This document shows, in pieces, positions 6,125 through 13,311 of a stretch of 24,902 nucleotides of DNA. Position numbers and translations under genes: made by a program. Every line of letters begins with the position of its first letter. The stretch's first letter is position 1. The notes under the pieces were generated by a model. It did no database searches. It saw nothing but the letters and a program-made list of their open reading frames with translations, and had not been told where the DNA came from. This DNA is from a virus: positions 1 through 24,902 of IMG/VR virus record IMGVR_UViG_3300020187_000202; one strand, 5' to 3'.

Positions 6125-6892
6125 ATGTCTGGTAATTTAAAAATCAATTCGAAAGGATTTGATCAAATGATTAGAACGCTTAAGCGCAAGACGGGAGCGA
6201 GCTTCTCGGATGTCGTAAAAGGTTCGGCTGGATCTATCCTGGAAGGAGCCGCTCGATTCACTTATAAGTCTAAGGCGAAGATCATATCCGAAGCCGTAAA
6301 AGAATCTCTCTCGACTAAATTCGTATCGTCTAGAGGAGATAAGATTCGTAAGGCTAAGGACGGATCTGTTATCTTTAAAGAGAACGGATCAGCCGCAGGA
6401 CGCTGGATCCGAGTTCGAAGATCCTACAAGCTAAACGCAGTAGGACCGAAGAATCCCGCAGGGCGTTTCCTAGGCGACGACACGCAGACCAGAATTAACA
6501 AGGCTCTCGGAGAGCTTCGTAAACTGCAGGCTAAGATAATCAAATTAAAGAAGAGCAGAATCGCCTCGTCTCAAAAGAGCTTCCTGGTAATAATGTCCAA
6601 GCTAAGGATCCCTGTTAAGAATACCAGGGGACTAGGGACAGCGATGAAATCTAAGATGACGATTAAGCATGAGGCATCCGTATCTGGAAAGCTGTTAAAA
6701 GATAAGAAGCAGTCGGTGATCGTTATTAAGAGCAGATCACAGTCCGCGCTTAACCCTAAGTCTGGAGGGATTAACGCATTCGCTCGAGCTTTTAACGGAC
6801 AGACTAAAGCCTTCGCTACGGCGGCATCTAAAGATCTAGAAGGATATGTAAAAAAATTCGCGGCACGCAATGGGTTCACTGTTAAAAAATGA
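6125..6892 (+). CDS. Very basic protein between terminase subunits; possible HK97 gp10/lambda Z-like tail component
   Basis: This 255-residue protein starts MSGNLKINSKGFDQMIRTLK and is rich in Lys and Arg throughout. Its C-terminus (INAFARAFNGQTKAFATAASKDLEGYVKKFAARNGF) resembles the end of HK97 gp10/lambda Z-type minor tail proteins, which often finish with helices of this kind, though the similarity is weak. No such protein is found at the usual place between the head connectors and the tube gene, so this may be that protein moved to a new location. A DNA-binding packaging factor is the other reading, given its charge and its place between small and large terminase. It overlaps the start of the large terminase by 23 bases, which implies coupled translation. 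Confidence 0.5.
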   Translation: MSGNLKINSKGFDQMIRTLKRKTGASFSDVVKGSAGSILEGAARFTYKSKAKIISEAVKESLSTKFVSSRGDKIRKAKDGSVIFKENGSAAGRWIRVRRSYKLNAVGPKNPAGRFLGDDTQTRINKALGELRKLQAKIIKLKKSRIASSQKSFLVIMSKLRIPVKNTRGLGTAMKSKMTIKHEASVSGKLLKDKKQSVIVIKSRSQSALNPKSGGINAFARAFNGQTKAFATAASKDLEGYVKKFAARNGFTVKK

Positions 6893-8696
6893 AATAGGAA
6901 AGCTCTTTTCTCCCAGGAGACTGCAGCCTCCCGTAGACTGGGCGTTCGATAACTGCGTTTTACGCGACAACGTCTCCGAGCTTCCAGGATCTCTTAAGGT
7001 TTTCCCTTATGCGCAGGAGCCGCTAAACGCTTTAATAGATCCGACGATCAGTAAGATAACTCTCTGCTGGGGATCGCAGTCGAGCAAGACGACGACGATG
7101 TATGCAGGGATCGGCTACCTGCTCTCTGAGTTCCCGAAGGACACGCTCTGGATTATGCCTAGCGCAGAGAACGCTCGCAACTTTTCTAAGGGACGATGGC
7201 TACCCTTTATCGACGACTGTAAGCCGCTAAAGGATCAATGTCCTTTGAGCGCAGCTACGGGTCGAGTCGATAGCGACAAGATAACAAACATGAGGCAGGA
7301 GTTTCTGTCATGCACTCTAACCTTCGCGGGAGCAGGGTCCGAGAATAATGTAAAGTCTGCACCTGTCGCTTACCTGGTTCTGGACGAGATCGACGAGATC
7401 GATCCAGACATTCGCCTGGCTGCTCTCGAGCGGATCAAAGGACGGCGAGAATATAAGATCATTCAGACATCGACTCCGAAGGAAGAGACAGGAGGGATCT
7501 GGGAGGAGTATCTCTACGGCGACCAGCGCACTTACTTTATGCCGTGTCCTCATTGCAAAGAGTCTATCGAGTTTACCTGGAGACAGAAAGACAAGCGAGG
7601 CGACAGTCGTTACTCGATTAAGTTCGCAGAGGAGGCTAAACTAGAGGACGGGACATACGACTACGATATGGTCGCATCGACTGCAGCTTATCTCTGCCCA
7701 TGCTGCGACGGAGAGATCCTGGACGCTCATAAACCGACAATGGTTAAGAACGGAGAATGGCGATCGAAAAATCCGAATGCTCCCGCTAATCACAGGAGCT
7801 ACCATCTAAACTCTCTCTACGCTCCTGCGATGACATTCGCTACTCTAATGATTAACTGGCTCCAGGTCAGCTCCTCGATGCATGGATTAAAGAAGTTCGT
7901 CCAGGGTAACCTGGCTGAACCCTGGAAGGACGACTGGGCGAACCAGGAGCAGGCAGACGCGAACGAACTCGAACTCGACTATCAGCGAGGAGATCTTCGC
8001 GGAGAGTATCGCGTAATGGGAGTCGATACGCAGACAGACTCTTTCTGGTATGTGGTCCGAGGATTCGATCGCGACGGGATCAGTTATCTGATCGACTGCG
8101 GACAGGTCGCCTCATTCTCTGAGCTGGACATCACTTATGATATGCACAAATGCCACGCAGCTATAATCGACTGCGCAGGCGACAGAACGTCCGAGATCTA
8201 CGAGGAAGTATTTAAACGTCGCTCTAAATGGTTCGGCTCTCGAGGCTGGAAGAATCTCCAGGGCGATCAGCCTTATCGTCTACAGATGAAGGATCCTTTC
8301 ACGGGAGACACGAAAGGACGAGGAGGTCGATCGAAGATCCGCTACCTTCACGTTAATAAAAGCATCTACGAGGAGGAGCTTTCTCGACTGCGCTCGAGAC
8401 AGCTCTCTGGCTTCCATACTTTCACGGAGACTCCGCAGGTATACTACGACCAGCTCTTCTCTACTTACTGGACCAGGGAGACAGACAGGAGCGGACATAT
8501 CAAAGTCGTAAAGAAGCTTAAGCGCAGCAAGGGCGACCACTTATGGGACTGCGAGATCCTGGTTCGCGCTCTCTCTAAGTTTATCGGGATCGCTCGAATC
8601 GATCGAGGCAGTATGCCTACGATGCTAGACGAGCCAGCACCGAAGAAGAAGCGAGACGCATCGACTCGAAACAGGAGCGCGACTGGTTTCTGGTAG
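6870..8696 (+). CDS. Terminase large subunit (lambda gpA family)
   Basis: This is the packaging ATPase and nuclease that cuts concatemers and drives DNA into the prohead. The 608 residues follow the gpA plan: an N-terminal segment RRLQPPVDWA, Walker A-type loop GSQSSKTT at 68-75, Walker B YLVLDEIDEID at 168-178, then a metal-binding pair CPHC at 226-229 and CPCC at 276-279, typical of this family. The nuclease domain begins at VMGVDTQTDSFW with Asp386 as a likely metal ligand. Length is close to lambda gpA (641). The start at 6870 lies inside the preceding gene. Translation presumably depends on coupling, as no Shine-Dalgarno is visible. It is followed by two independent small-gene cassettes instead of the usual gpW gene. 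Confidence 0.95.
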   Translation: MGSLLKNEIGKLFSPRRLQPPVDWAFDNCVLRDNVSELPGSLKVFPYAQEPLNALIDPTISKITLCWGSQSSKTTTMYAGIGYLLSEFPKDTLWIMPSAENARNFSKGRWLPFIDDCKPLKDQCPLSAATGRVDSDKITNMRQEFLSCTLTFAGAGSENNVKSAPVAYLVLDEIDEIDPDIRLAALERIKGRREYKIIQTSTPKEETGGIWEEYLYGDQRTYFMPCPHCKESIEFTWRQKDKRGDSRYSIKFAEEAKLEDGTYDYDMVASTAAYLCPCCDGEILDAHKPTMVKNGEWRSKNPNAPANHRSYHLNSLYAPAMTFATLMINWLQVSSSMHGLKKFVQGNLAEPWKDDWANQEQADANELELDYQRGDLRGEYRVMGVDTQTDSFWYVVRGFDRDGISYLIDCGQVASFSELDITYDMHKCHAAIIDCAGDRTSEIYEEVFKRRSKWFGSRGWKNLQGDQPYRLQMKDPFTGDTKGRGGRSKIRYLHVNKSIYEEELSRLRSRQLSGFHTFTETPQVYYDQLFSTYWTRETDRSGHIKVVKKLKRSKGDHLWDCEILVRALSKFIGIARIDRGSMPTMLDEPAPKKKRDASTRNRSATGFW

Positions 8697-8707
8697 CGAA
8701 AATAGGC

Positions 8708-8825
8708 TCTAAAAAAAAGTTAATAAAAAGTGAAAAAAGGTATTGACTCTCTCTATTCCGTAGTTCTTTATCTGTCATATCGGAGCGACAAACGCTTCGA
8801 ATCTAACCTAAAAAAACTACACGAC
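8708..8825 (+). promoter_or_regulatory. Cassette promoter P3 with hairpin leader
   Basis: The A-tract with a GTGAAA box and TTGACT at 8743-8748 is followed by TTTATC as -10. The leader hairpin CGGAGCG-ACAAA-CGCTTCG lies at 8781-8799, then an A-rich stretch and actacacgacATG. The leader is almost identical to that of P4; the -35 box starts 83 bases before ATG 8826. Confidence 0.8.
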
Positions 8826-9206
8826 ATGACTACTACAAAATCTACAATCGACAGCGACTACAAGCTCCTCACTTATTCTAACGGCGTTGAATACATCGTA
8901 TATAATTCTGCCTCCTGGCTCGTCGGTGCAGACGATGAGATAGGTAACTCGCTTAAGAAAAAATACTTCCTAAAGAAAGCTACGCTCGAGCAACGCATCA
9001 AACAATGGTTCGAAAAACAGCGTTACGTCTCGACTCTAGGTCGCTCCTGCGGGAACGTAAAAAGCATAGCCGTTAAGCTCGGAGTAACTACTAACAAAAT
9101 TTATTCTGTTCTGCGTAACTCAGACTGGTGCGATGCTAAGGAAAGCTATACATCTACTCGATATAACGACTGCAAAAGCTACTTCGTCTATCGCTACAAC
9201 GGATAA
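8826..9206 (+). CDS. Small cassette protein with possible helix-turn-helix, 126 residues
   Basis: The product starts MTTTKSTIDSDYKLLTYSNG and has two parts: a strand-rich N-terminal half (YKLLTYSNGVEYIVYNSASWLVG) and a helical C-terminal half containing NVKSIAVKLGVTTNKIYSVL, which reads like a helix-turn-helix. It may be a small transcription regulator, but no family is recognised. The frame is open back to 8730, but that part overlaps promoter P3 and its hairpin leader, so ATG 8826 is chosen; the constant promoter-to-start distance in the sister cassettes supports this. It lies between the large terminase and the gpW-like gene, where lambda-like phages have no such gene, so it is an inserted extra gene. 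Confidence 0.65.
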   Translation: MTTTKSTIDSDYKLLTYSNGVEYIVYNSASWLVGADDEIGNSLKKKYFLKKATLEQRIKQWFEKQRYVSTLGRSCGNVKSIAVKLGVTTNKIYSVLRNSDWCDAKESYTSTRYNDCKSYFVYRYNG

Positions 9207-9366
9207 TAAATTCTCTTACGGGGCAGAGCATCCTACACTCTAACTTTAATCTTCAAAACTACACGACTCGAAGTTCGCATTCTTTAAGAGACCTACGGTC
9301 TCTAAGTAGTAAACGTGTTAGTGTTAGATAGGTTAAGCCTGCTCGGAGTCGTGTCTGAGCAGGCTT
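9207..9366 (+). other. Non-coding stretch: remnant of a cassette leader, small hairpin and terminator
   Basis: The tail of the cassette leader (aaaactacacgac) recurs at 9254-9266 but is followed by TCG instead of ATG. A 7-bp hairpin AGAGACC-TAC-GGTCTCT sits at 9287-9303, and a terminator follows. No plausible ORF is present. I read this as a decayed cassette or the 3' region of the preceding gene; a small RNA is possible. Confidence 0.5.
9335..9366 (+). terminator. Terminator of cassette 3
   Basis: The stem AAGCCTGCTC / GAGCAGGCTT with a 12-base loop is followed by a short T run (TTTT) and CGCG. It ends transcription from P3 just before P4. Confidence 0.8.
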
Positions 9367-9371
9367 TTCGC

Positions 9372-9491
9372 GTCTAAAAAAAAGTGAAGAAATAGTGAAA
9401 TTAGCTATTGACGCTATCAGATCTGTCGTTCTTACTCTGTCATATCGGAGCGACAAACGCTTCGAATCTAACCTAAAAAAAACTACACGAC
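9372..9491 (+). promoter_or_regulatory. Cassette promoter P4 with hairpin leader
   Basis: The A-tract with two GTGAA boxes and TTGACG at 9408-9413 has a weak -10 (TTACTC). The leader hairpin CGGAGCG-ACAAA-CGCTTCG at 9446-9464 and the remainder up to ATG 9492 match the P3 leader over more than 50 bases with one inserted A. The -35 box starts 84 bases before the ATG. Confidence 0.8.
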
Positions 9492-9785
9492 ATGAAAACT
9501 ACTACTACAAAATCAGAAAACTGGACTTCAGAAACAATCACTTTTAAAAGCAGCAAGACATCGATCGAGATGCTCGGCTATAAGTTCTCGATCGAGAAAG
9601 ACGTAGAGGAAAGCAGCGACGAGCTAGGCTTTGAATGCTGGGACATCATCGAAAGCGGAAGCGTCGCTTTTAGCGTCTCGAAATGGGACGACGATAAAGA
9701 ATACATGGCGATCTGCGGAGACATCGTAAGAGAAGCTCCTACAGTCGCAGAAGCTGCTGCGAAAATGATTACGAACATCTACTAG
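9492..9785 (+). CDS. Small cassette protein, 97 residues, unknown
   Basis: The product starts MKTTTTKSENWTSETITFKS and is acidic and strand-rich (ETITFKSSKTSIEMLGYKFSI, GSVAFSVSKWDDDKEYMAICG), with a final helix EAAAKMITNIY. I do not recognise a family. It forms a complete unit with promoter P4, the shared hairpin leader, and a perfect terminator 12 bases past its stop. It stands between the large terminase and the gpW-like gene as the second inserted unit. No signal peptide, membrane segment or catalytic motif is visible. The acidic, compact design would suit a small inhibitor or a host-takeover factor, but nothing in the sequence proves this. Confidence 0.6.
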   Translation: MKTTTTKSENWTSETITFKSSKTSIEMLGYKFSIEKDVEESSDELGFECWDIIESGSVAFSVSKWDDDKEYMAICGDIVREAPTVAEAAAKMITNIY

Positions 9786-9797
9786 GAAAAAAACTCG

Positions 9798-9829
9798 AAG
9801 CCTCCCTGCGAAAGCAGGGAGGCTTTTTT
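9798..9829 (+). terminator. Terminator of cassette 4
   Basis: The perfect 12-bp stem AAGCCTCCCTGC / GCAGGGAGGCTT with a GAAA tetraloop, followed by a T run and GTGTC, is the strongest terminator in the window. Confidence 0.95.
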
Positions 9830-9861
9830 GTGTCTGCATATTGACAGCGAGCCTCTCTTTA

Positions 9862-10104
9862 ATGGCAGCTACTACTACTACAGCGCAGCTTATCGCGATC
9901 CGCGACAAGATGCTTATCGCTATAAATAAACTAGCGGAGGACGGAATCACATCCTACAGCATAGGAGACCAGACTTTCTCCCTGGCTGACGTAGGCAGCT
10001 TAATCGACCAGGTCGAAAAGCTCGACAGACTGATCGCGCTTAAGGACCGAACCCTGGGAGCTAGAGGACAGAACAGAATATCGATCCGTAACTTTAATGG
10101 CTAA
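9862..10104 (+). CDS. gpW-like head-tail connector
   Basis: This small head-completion protein binds the portal after packaging and forms the platform for tail attachment in lambda-like phages. The 80-residue product starts MAATTTTAQLIAIRDKMLIA, with a helix, a short middle strand pair (GITSYSIGDQTFSLADVGSL) and a second helix ending in a basic Arg/Asn tail. The helix-hairpin-helix plan and length fit gpW (68 residues). It directly precedes the portal gene, the W-B order of lambda, and overlaps it by 8 bases. A TTG 21 bases upstream could serve as an alternative start, but ATG 9862 fits the family better; that TTG is part of a TTGACA box. Confidence 0.7.
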   Translation: MAATTTTAQLIAIRDKMLIAINKLAEDGITSYSIGDQTFSLADVGSLIDQVEKLDRLIALKDRTLGARGQNRISIRNFNG

Positions 10105-11755
10105 CAAAACTAAAAAACCGAGCAGAGTATCCTTCGCGATAAAGCAATTCGTCCGAGCCTTTCAAGGCTATGACGCTGTCAGTAATACTCGATACAGAGC
10201 ATCCAGGGGGAATACTCCCATCCGATCTGAGGAGGTCGAGCTTAATCAATACGATCGAGATCGACTGATCTCGACCTGTCTGGAGTTCCGTAGGAATAAC
10301 CCTGTGGTCGCTTCTTTATCCAGGCTGCGTAAGGCAGACATCGTAGGCAGGGGAGTAATCCCGCAGCCTGCGACTGGAGACGACGAGACAGACTCTAGCA
10401 TCCTGGAAGCCTGGAGCAAGTTCGCAGAGTCCCCAGAGGCGACGGGAACTATGGATATGCGCGAGATGCAGCAGCAGATGATCGACTCGCTGCTGTTCTA
10501 CGGAGACTGCGGTCTGATCGTAGGTAAGGACCAGGTTCAATTTATTGACGGCTCCAGGATCGGAAACCCTGGCGGGTCCGTTACATCTAACGAGGAGTCG
10601 AGCTTTCAGAACGGAGTAGAGATCGATAGGATCGGAAAGCCTGTATCTTACTCTGTAGGTAATCGCGTATCTGGAACCCTAAGAGACATCCAGCTAATCC
10701 CAGCTCGAGACTTTATTCCATTCCTGCGCAGAGTCAGACCGACTCAGTATCGAGGCGTCCCAGAACTGGCTCCTGTTATTAACACTCTGCAGGACTGCGA
10801 CGAATACGATCGAGTCGAAATGATGGCGGCTAAGGTAAGCGCGTCTCTAGCGGTCGCAGTAAAGCGAGAGAACTCTTACGAGTTCGAACTGCAGAATCGA
10901 ATGGATGGCGGCGAGCAGGACGCTCTAGGTAATCTAGAGGAGTTCCAGCCTGGGCGTTTTCACTACCTAGAACCAGGAGAGGACATTAGCGTTATCGGAG
11001 CGAACGGGCGTCCGAACGTAGACGGGATCCAATGGGTAAGCTATCTCCTGCGTAAAGTAGGAAGCGCAGTAGGAATCCCGCTCGAGTTCCTGTTAATGGA
11101 GATCGGAGGAAGCTCCTTCTCTGCGAGCCAGGGGGTCGTCCTTCAATACCAGCAGACAGTCGAGAGCTATCAGTCGGATCTGATCCGAGTCATGAGTAGG
11201 CTCTATCGTCGCTGGTTATCTCAGCAAATCGCAGCAGGTAATATAAATGTCTCGGCTGCAGCTAATCCCTTCGCGGTCCGATGGCAGCGTCCAGCCTTTC
11301 GCTGGATCAATAAGTCTGCGCAAGTTAAAGCGGACATGGAATACTTCAGAGCGGGAGCCATGTCTCTCGATGACATCACTGCTCCCTTCGGATATACTGC
11401 GGAGGAGGTAATGACTCGGAAGGCACAGAACATCGTCCAGGCTAAGAAGATCGCTAAGGAGAATAACCTGGGATCCTGGTATGATCTAGTAAATTTCTAC
11501 AATACAAGCGCGAGCGCGAACTTCTCAGAGCTTACCACGCAGGAGCAGTTTAAGTCACAGAGAGAAGGAGCAGAGGAGAGCGAGGTCGTCGTAGAGCCTC
11601 TCATAACTAAGATCGGAGTCGGAGGAGTCCAAGCCATAGGCGATCTCCTAAAGAGCCTAGGAGAAGGACTGATCGACGTAGAGCAGGTAGTTACTATGCT
11701 TACCTCGATCTTCGGATTATCAGAAGAGCAGGCGAGAAAAATAGCCAATGGATAA
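10097..11755 (+). CDS. Portal protein (lambda gpB family)
   Basis: It forms the dodecameric ring at one capsid vertex through which DNA enters and leaves. The 552 residues match the lambda portal family (533 in lambda): an N-terminal basic segment, YRASRGNTPIRSEEVELNQYDR, then LISTCLEFRRNNPVVASLSR, a typical opening of the conserved core. The middle carries RVRPTQYRGVPELAPVINTL and the conserved SAVGIPLEFLLME. The C-terminus (last 50 residues) is a helical tail. It overlaps the gpW-like gene by 8 bases and the protease-scaffold gene by 8 bases, so all three are translationally coupled. Nothing in it looks broken. Confidence 0.92.
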   Translation: MANKTKKPSRVSFAIKQFVRAFQGYDAVSNTRYRASRGNTPIRSEEVELNQYDRDRLISTCLEFRRNNPVVASLSRLRKADIVGRGVIPQPATGDDETDSSILEAWSKFAESPEATGTMDMREMQQQMIDSLLFYGDCGLIVGKDQVQFIDGSRIGNPGGSVTSNEESSFQNGVEIDRIGKPVSYSVGNRVSGTLRDIQLIPARDFIPFLRRVRPTQYRGVPELAPVINTLQDCDEYDRVEMMAAKVSASLAVAVKRENSYEFELQNRMDGGEQDALGNLEEFQPGRFHYLEPGEDISVIGANGRPNVDGIQWVSYLLRKVGSAVGIPLEFLLMEIGGSSFSASQGVVLQYQQTVESYQSDLIRVMSRLYRRWLSQQIAAGNINVSAAANPFAVRWQRPAFRWINKSAQVKADMEYFRAGAMSLDDITAPFGYTAEEVMTRKAQNIVQAKKIAKENNLGSWYDLVNFYNTSASANFSELTTQEQFKSQREGAEESEVVVEPLITKIGVGGVQAIGDLLKSLGEGLIDVEQVVTMLTSIFGLSEEQARKIANG

Positions 11756-13292
11756 GAGCTATAACGACTATCCAGAGGCAGCGTCTAATAACGCGAAGCG
11801 AGCTTTAAAATATAAGGACGAGAATCCCGATAACAAATGCGGGACTCCCGTCGGATGGGCGAGAGCTAATCAATTAGCGAAGCGCGAGAAGATCAGCCGC
11901 GATACGATCGCTCGTATGGCGTCATTTAAGCGACATCAAAAGAGTAAGGACGTTCCTTACTCGGAAGGCTGCGGCGGTCTAATGTGGGACGCCTGGGGAG
12001 GCTCTGCTGGAGTTAACTGGGCGTCCTCAAAACTCAAACAAATTGACAAGGAGCAGAACAGTATGTCGAAACAATTTGCATTCGGAGCAGCAGCTCTTAG
12101 CGAGACTCAAGTAAACAAGGAGCGAGGGACTATGTCTTCAGTAGCTCTAATCTCTATCGGTCCAGCTCTAGGACACGGACTTTATATTGACGAAAAATCT
12201 CTCGAGATGATCGAGGACGAACTAGACGGAGTTCGCTTGCCTGCTTACATTACTCACCATGGAGCGATCTTCGAGGATCGACTGACTCGCGAGATCGGTA
12301 TGTTCAATAACTTTCGCATCGAAGGCGATCGTCTCCTGGGAGACTTTCAGGCTTTCGAGTCCTTCATGGAGGACGAGTCTAAAAAATTCAATCGTCTATT
12401 CGAACTCGCGGAGAAGATGCCAGAACGATTCGGTCTCTCGATCGTGTTCTCTGCTAATGTTGCCTGGGCTACCGAAAGCGGAGACGTAGAAACTGAGGAG
12501 AGACCAGACGACGCTCTCTTCGACTATCCCTCTATTCGCGTAGAGGAGGTCTCGAGCGCAGACTTTGTAGATACTCCAGCCGCTAATGATCGCGGACTAT
12601 TTTCTAAAATTGACACTAAACCCACCAATAAGATGACTAAAGCAGAACTCATAGAACTAAACAAAGACCTAGAGGAGAAGAATAAATCTCTCGCTCTAAG
12701 CGTAACTGAAGCCGAAGCTCTAGTAGAAGAGTTGCAAATCAGCTTTAAAGATAAAGCCTCTCTCGTAGAAGAAGAGATCGAAGACGCAGAGGAATCTGTA
12801 GAAGATGCAGAAGAATCTGTAGAAGATGCAGAAGAATCTGTAGAAGATGCAGAAGATGCAGAAGATGTAGTCGCAGAAGAATCCGAAGAGGAAGAGATGC
12901 GCGAAAGCAAAACTCTTCCAGATGTTCGTCCCATGGAGGAGCAGATCGAAGAACTCGAAAAAGACATCGCCTCTAAGCTCGAAGAGATCGAGGAATTAAA
13001 GTCGAAGCTCGAAGAAAAAGACGAAGATCTATCCGAGAAAGGCGAAGAGCTAGAAACAAAAGAGGAGGAGATGCAGACTAAACTTTCTGAGATGTCCTCT
13101 GAAATCGCAACACTTAAGAAACTTATCGAAGGCTCTGATCTGATCGACGCTCCTGCGGGAGACGAAGTCTACGAGCCTGGTAAATCTAGCCGAGCTAAAG
13201 TTATCTCCGAGTTCGCAAAAGAAAACAATATCTCAGAGTTCGCAGCGACTCTTCGCCTCGGCAAAGATCGTCCAGAAATCTTCAAGCTCTAA
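11748..13292 (+). CDS. Three-part head protein: small conserved domain, prohead protease, coiled-coil scaffold
   Basis: The 514 residues fall into three parts. Residues 1-100 (YNDYPEAASNNAKRALK to CGGLMWDAWGGSAG) form a conserved small domain that I recall from other phage head proteins. Residues 106-290 look like a prohead protease: ITHHG places His170/171, and FGLSIVF places Ser231, in the order of the HK97-type His-Ser protease, with a closing SSADFVDTPAANDRGLF. Residues 296-440 are a long acidic coiled coil acting as scaffold, including a three-fold 7-residue repeat ESVEDAE. In lambda the scaffold Nu3 is read from an internal start of the protease gene C. Here an in-frame ATG at 12633 (MTKAELIELN) could do the same, and another at 12063 with AGGAG upstream could yield protease without the first domain. 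It is immediately upstream of the decoration and capsid genes. Confidence 0.8.
   Translation: MDKSYNDYPEAASNNAKRALKYKDENPDNKCGTPVGWARANQLAKREKISRDTIARMASFKRHQKSKDVPYSEGCGGLMWDAWGGSAGVNWASSKLKQIDKEQNSMSKQFAFGAAALSETQVNKERGTMSSVALISIGPALGHGLYIDEKSLEMIEDELDGVRLPAYITHHGAIFEDRLTREIGMFNNFRIEGDRLLGDFQAFESFMEDESKKFNRLFELAEKMPERFGLSIVFSANVAWATESGDVETEERPDDALFDYPSIRVEEVSSADFVDTPAANDRGLFSKIDTKPTNKMTKAELIELNKDLEEKNKSLALSVTEAEALVEELQISFKDKASLVEEEIEDAEESVEDAEESVEDAEESVEDAEDAEDVVAEESEEEEMRESKTLPDVRPMEEQIEELEKDIASKLEEIEELKSKLEEKDEDLSEKGEELETKEEEMQTKLSEMSSEIATLKKLIEGSDLIDAPAGDEVYEPGKSSRAKVISEFAKENNISEFAATLRLGKDRPEIFKL
12633..13292 (+). CDS. Possible internally started scaffold protein (Nu3-like)
   Basis: The in-frame ATG at 12633 would give a 219-residue product consisting only of the coiled-coil scaffold part, starting MTKAELIELNKDLEEKNKS. 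This matches the lambda C/Nu3 arrangement, in which free scaffold is made in excess over the protease fusion. There is no strong Shine-Dalgarno, but few genes here have one. A TTGACA box lies 23 bases upstream, as at several other starts. Confidence 0.4.
   Translation: MTKAELIELNKDLEEKNKSLALSVTEAEALVEELQISFKDKASLVEEEIEDAEESVEDAEESVEDAEESVEDAEDAEDVVAEESEEEEMRESKTLPDVRPMEEQIEELEKDIASKLEEIEELKSKLEEKDEDLSEKGEELETKEEEMQTKLSEMSSEIATLKKLIEGSDLIDAPAGDEVYEPGKSSRAKVISEFAKENNISEFAATLRLGKDRPEIFKL
12792..12854 (+). repeat. Three tandem 21-base units in the scaffold region
   Basis: Three near-perfect copies of a 21-base unit encode ESVEDAE each, followed by further GAT-GCA-GAA triplets. The repeat adds acidic coiled-coil length and is prone to gain or loss by slippage. 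Confidence 0.9.
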
Positions 13293-13311
13293 TCACTAAA
13301 TTATAATTATC

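Noticed and set aside
9222-9290. tRNA-like look (ggcagagc, then gaagttcgcattc resembling D and T arms)
   Set aside because: No paired acceptor or anticodon stem can be drawn, and the T loop lacks the TTCRA pattern; more likely cassette leader remnant.
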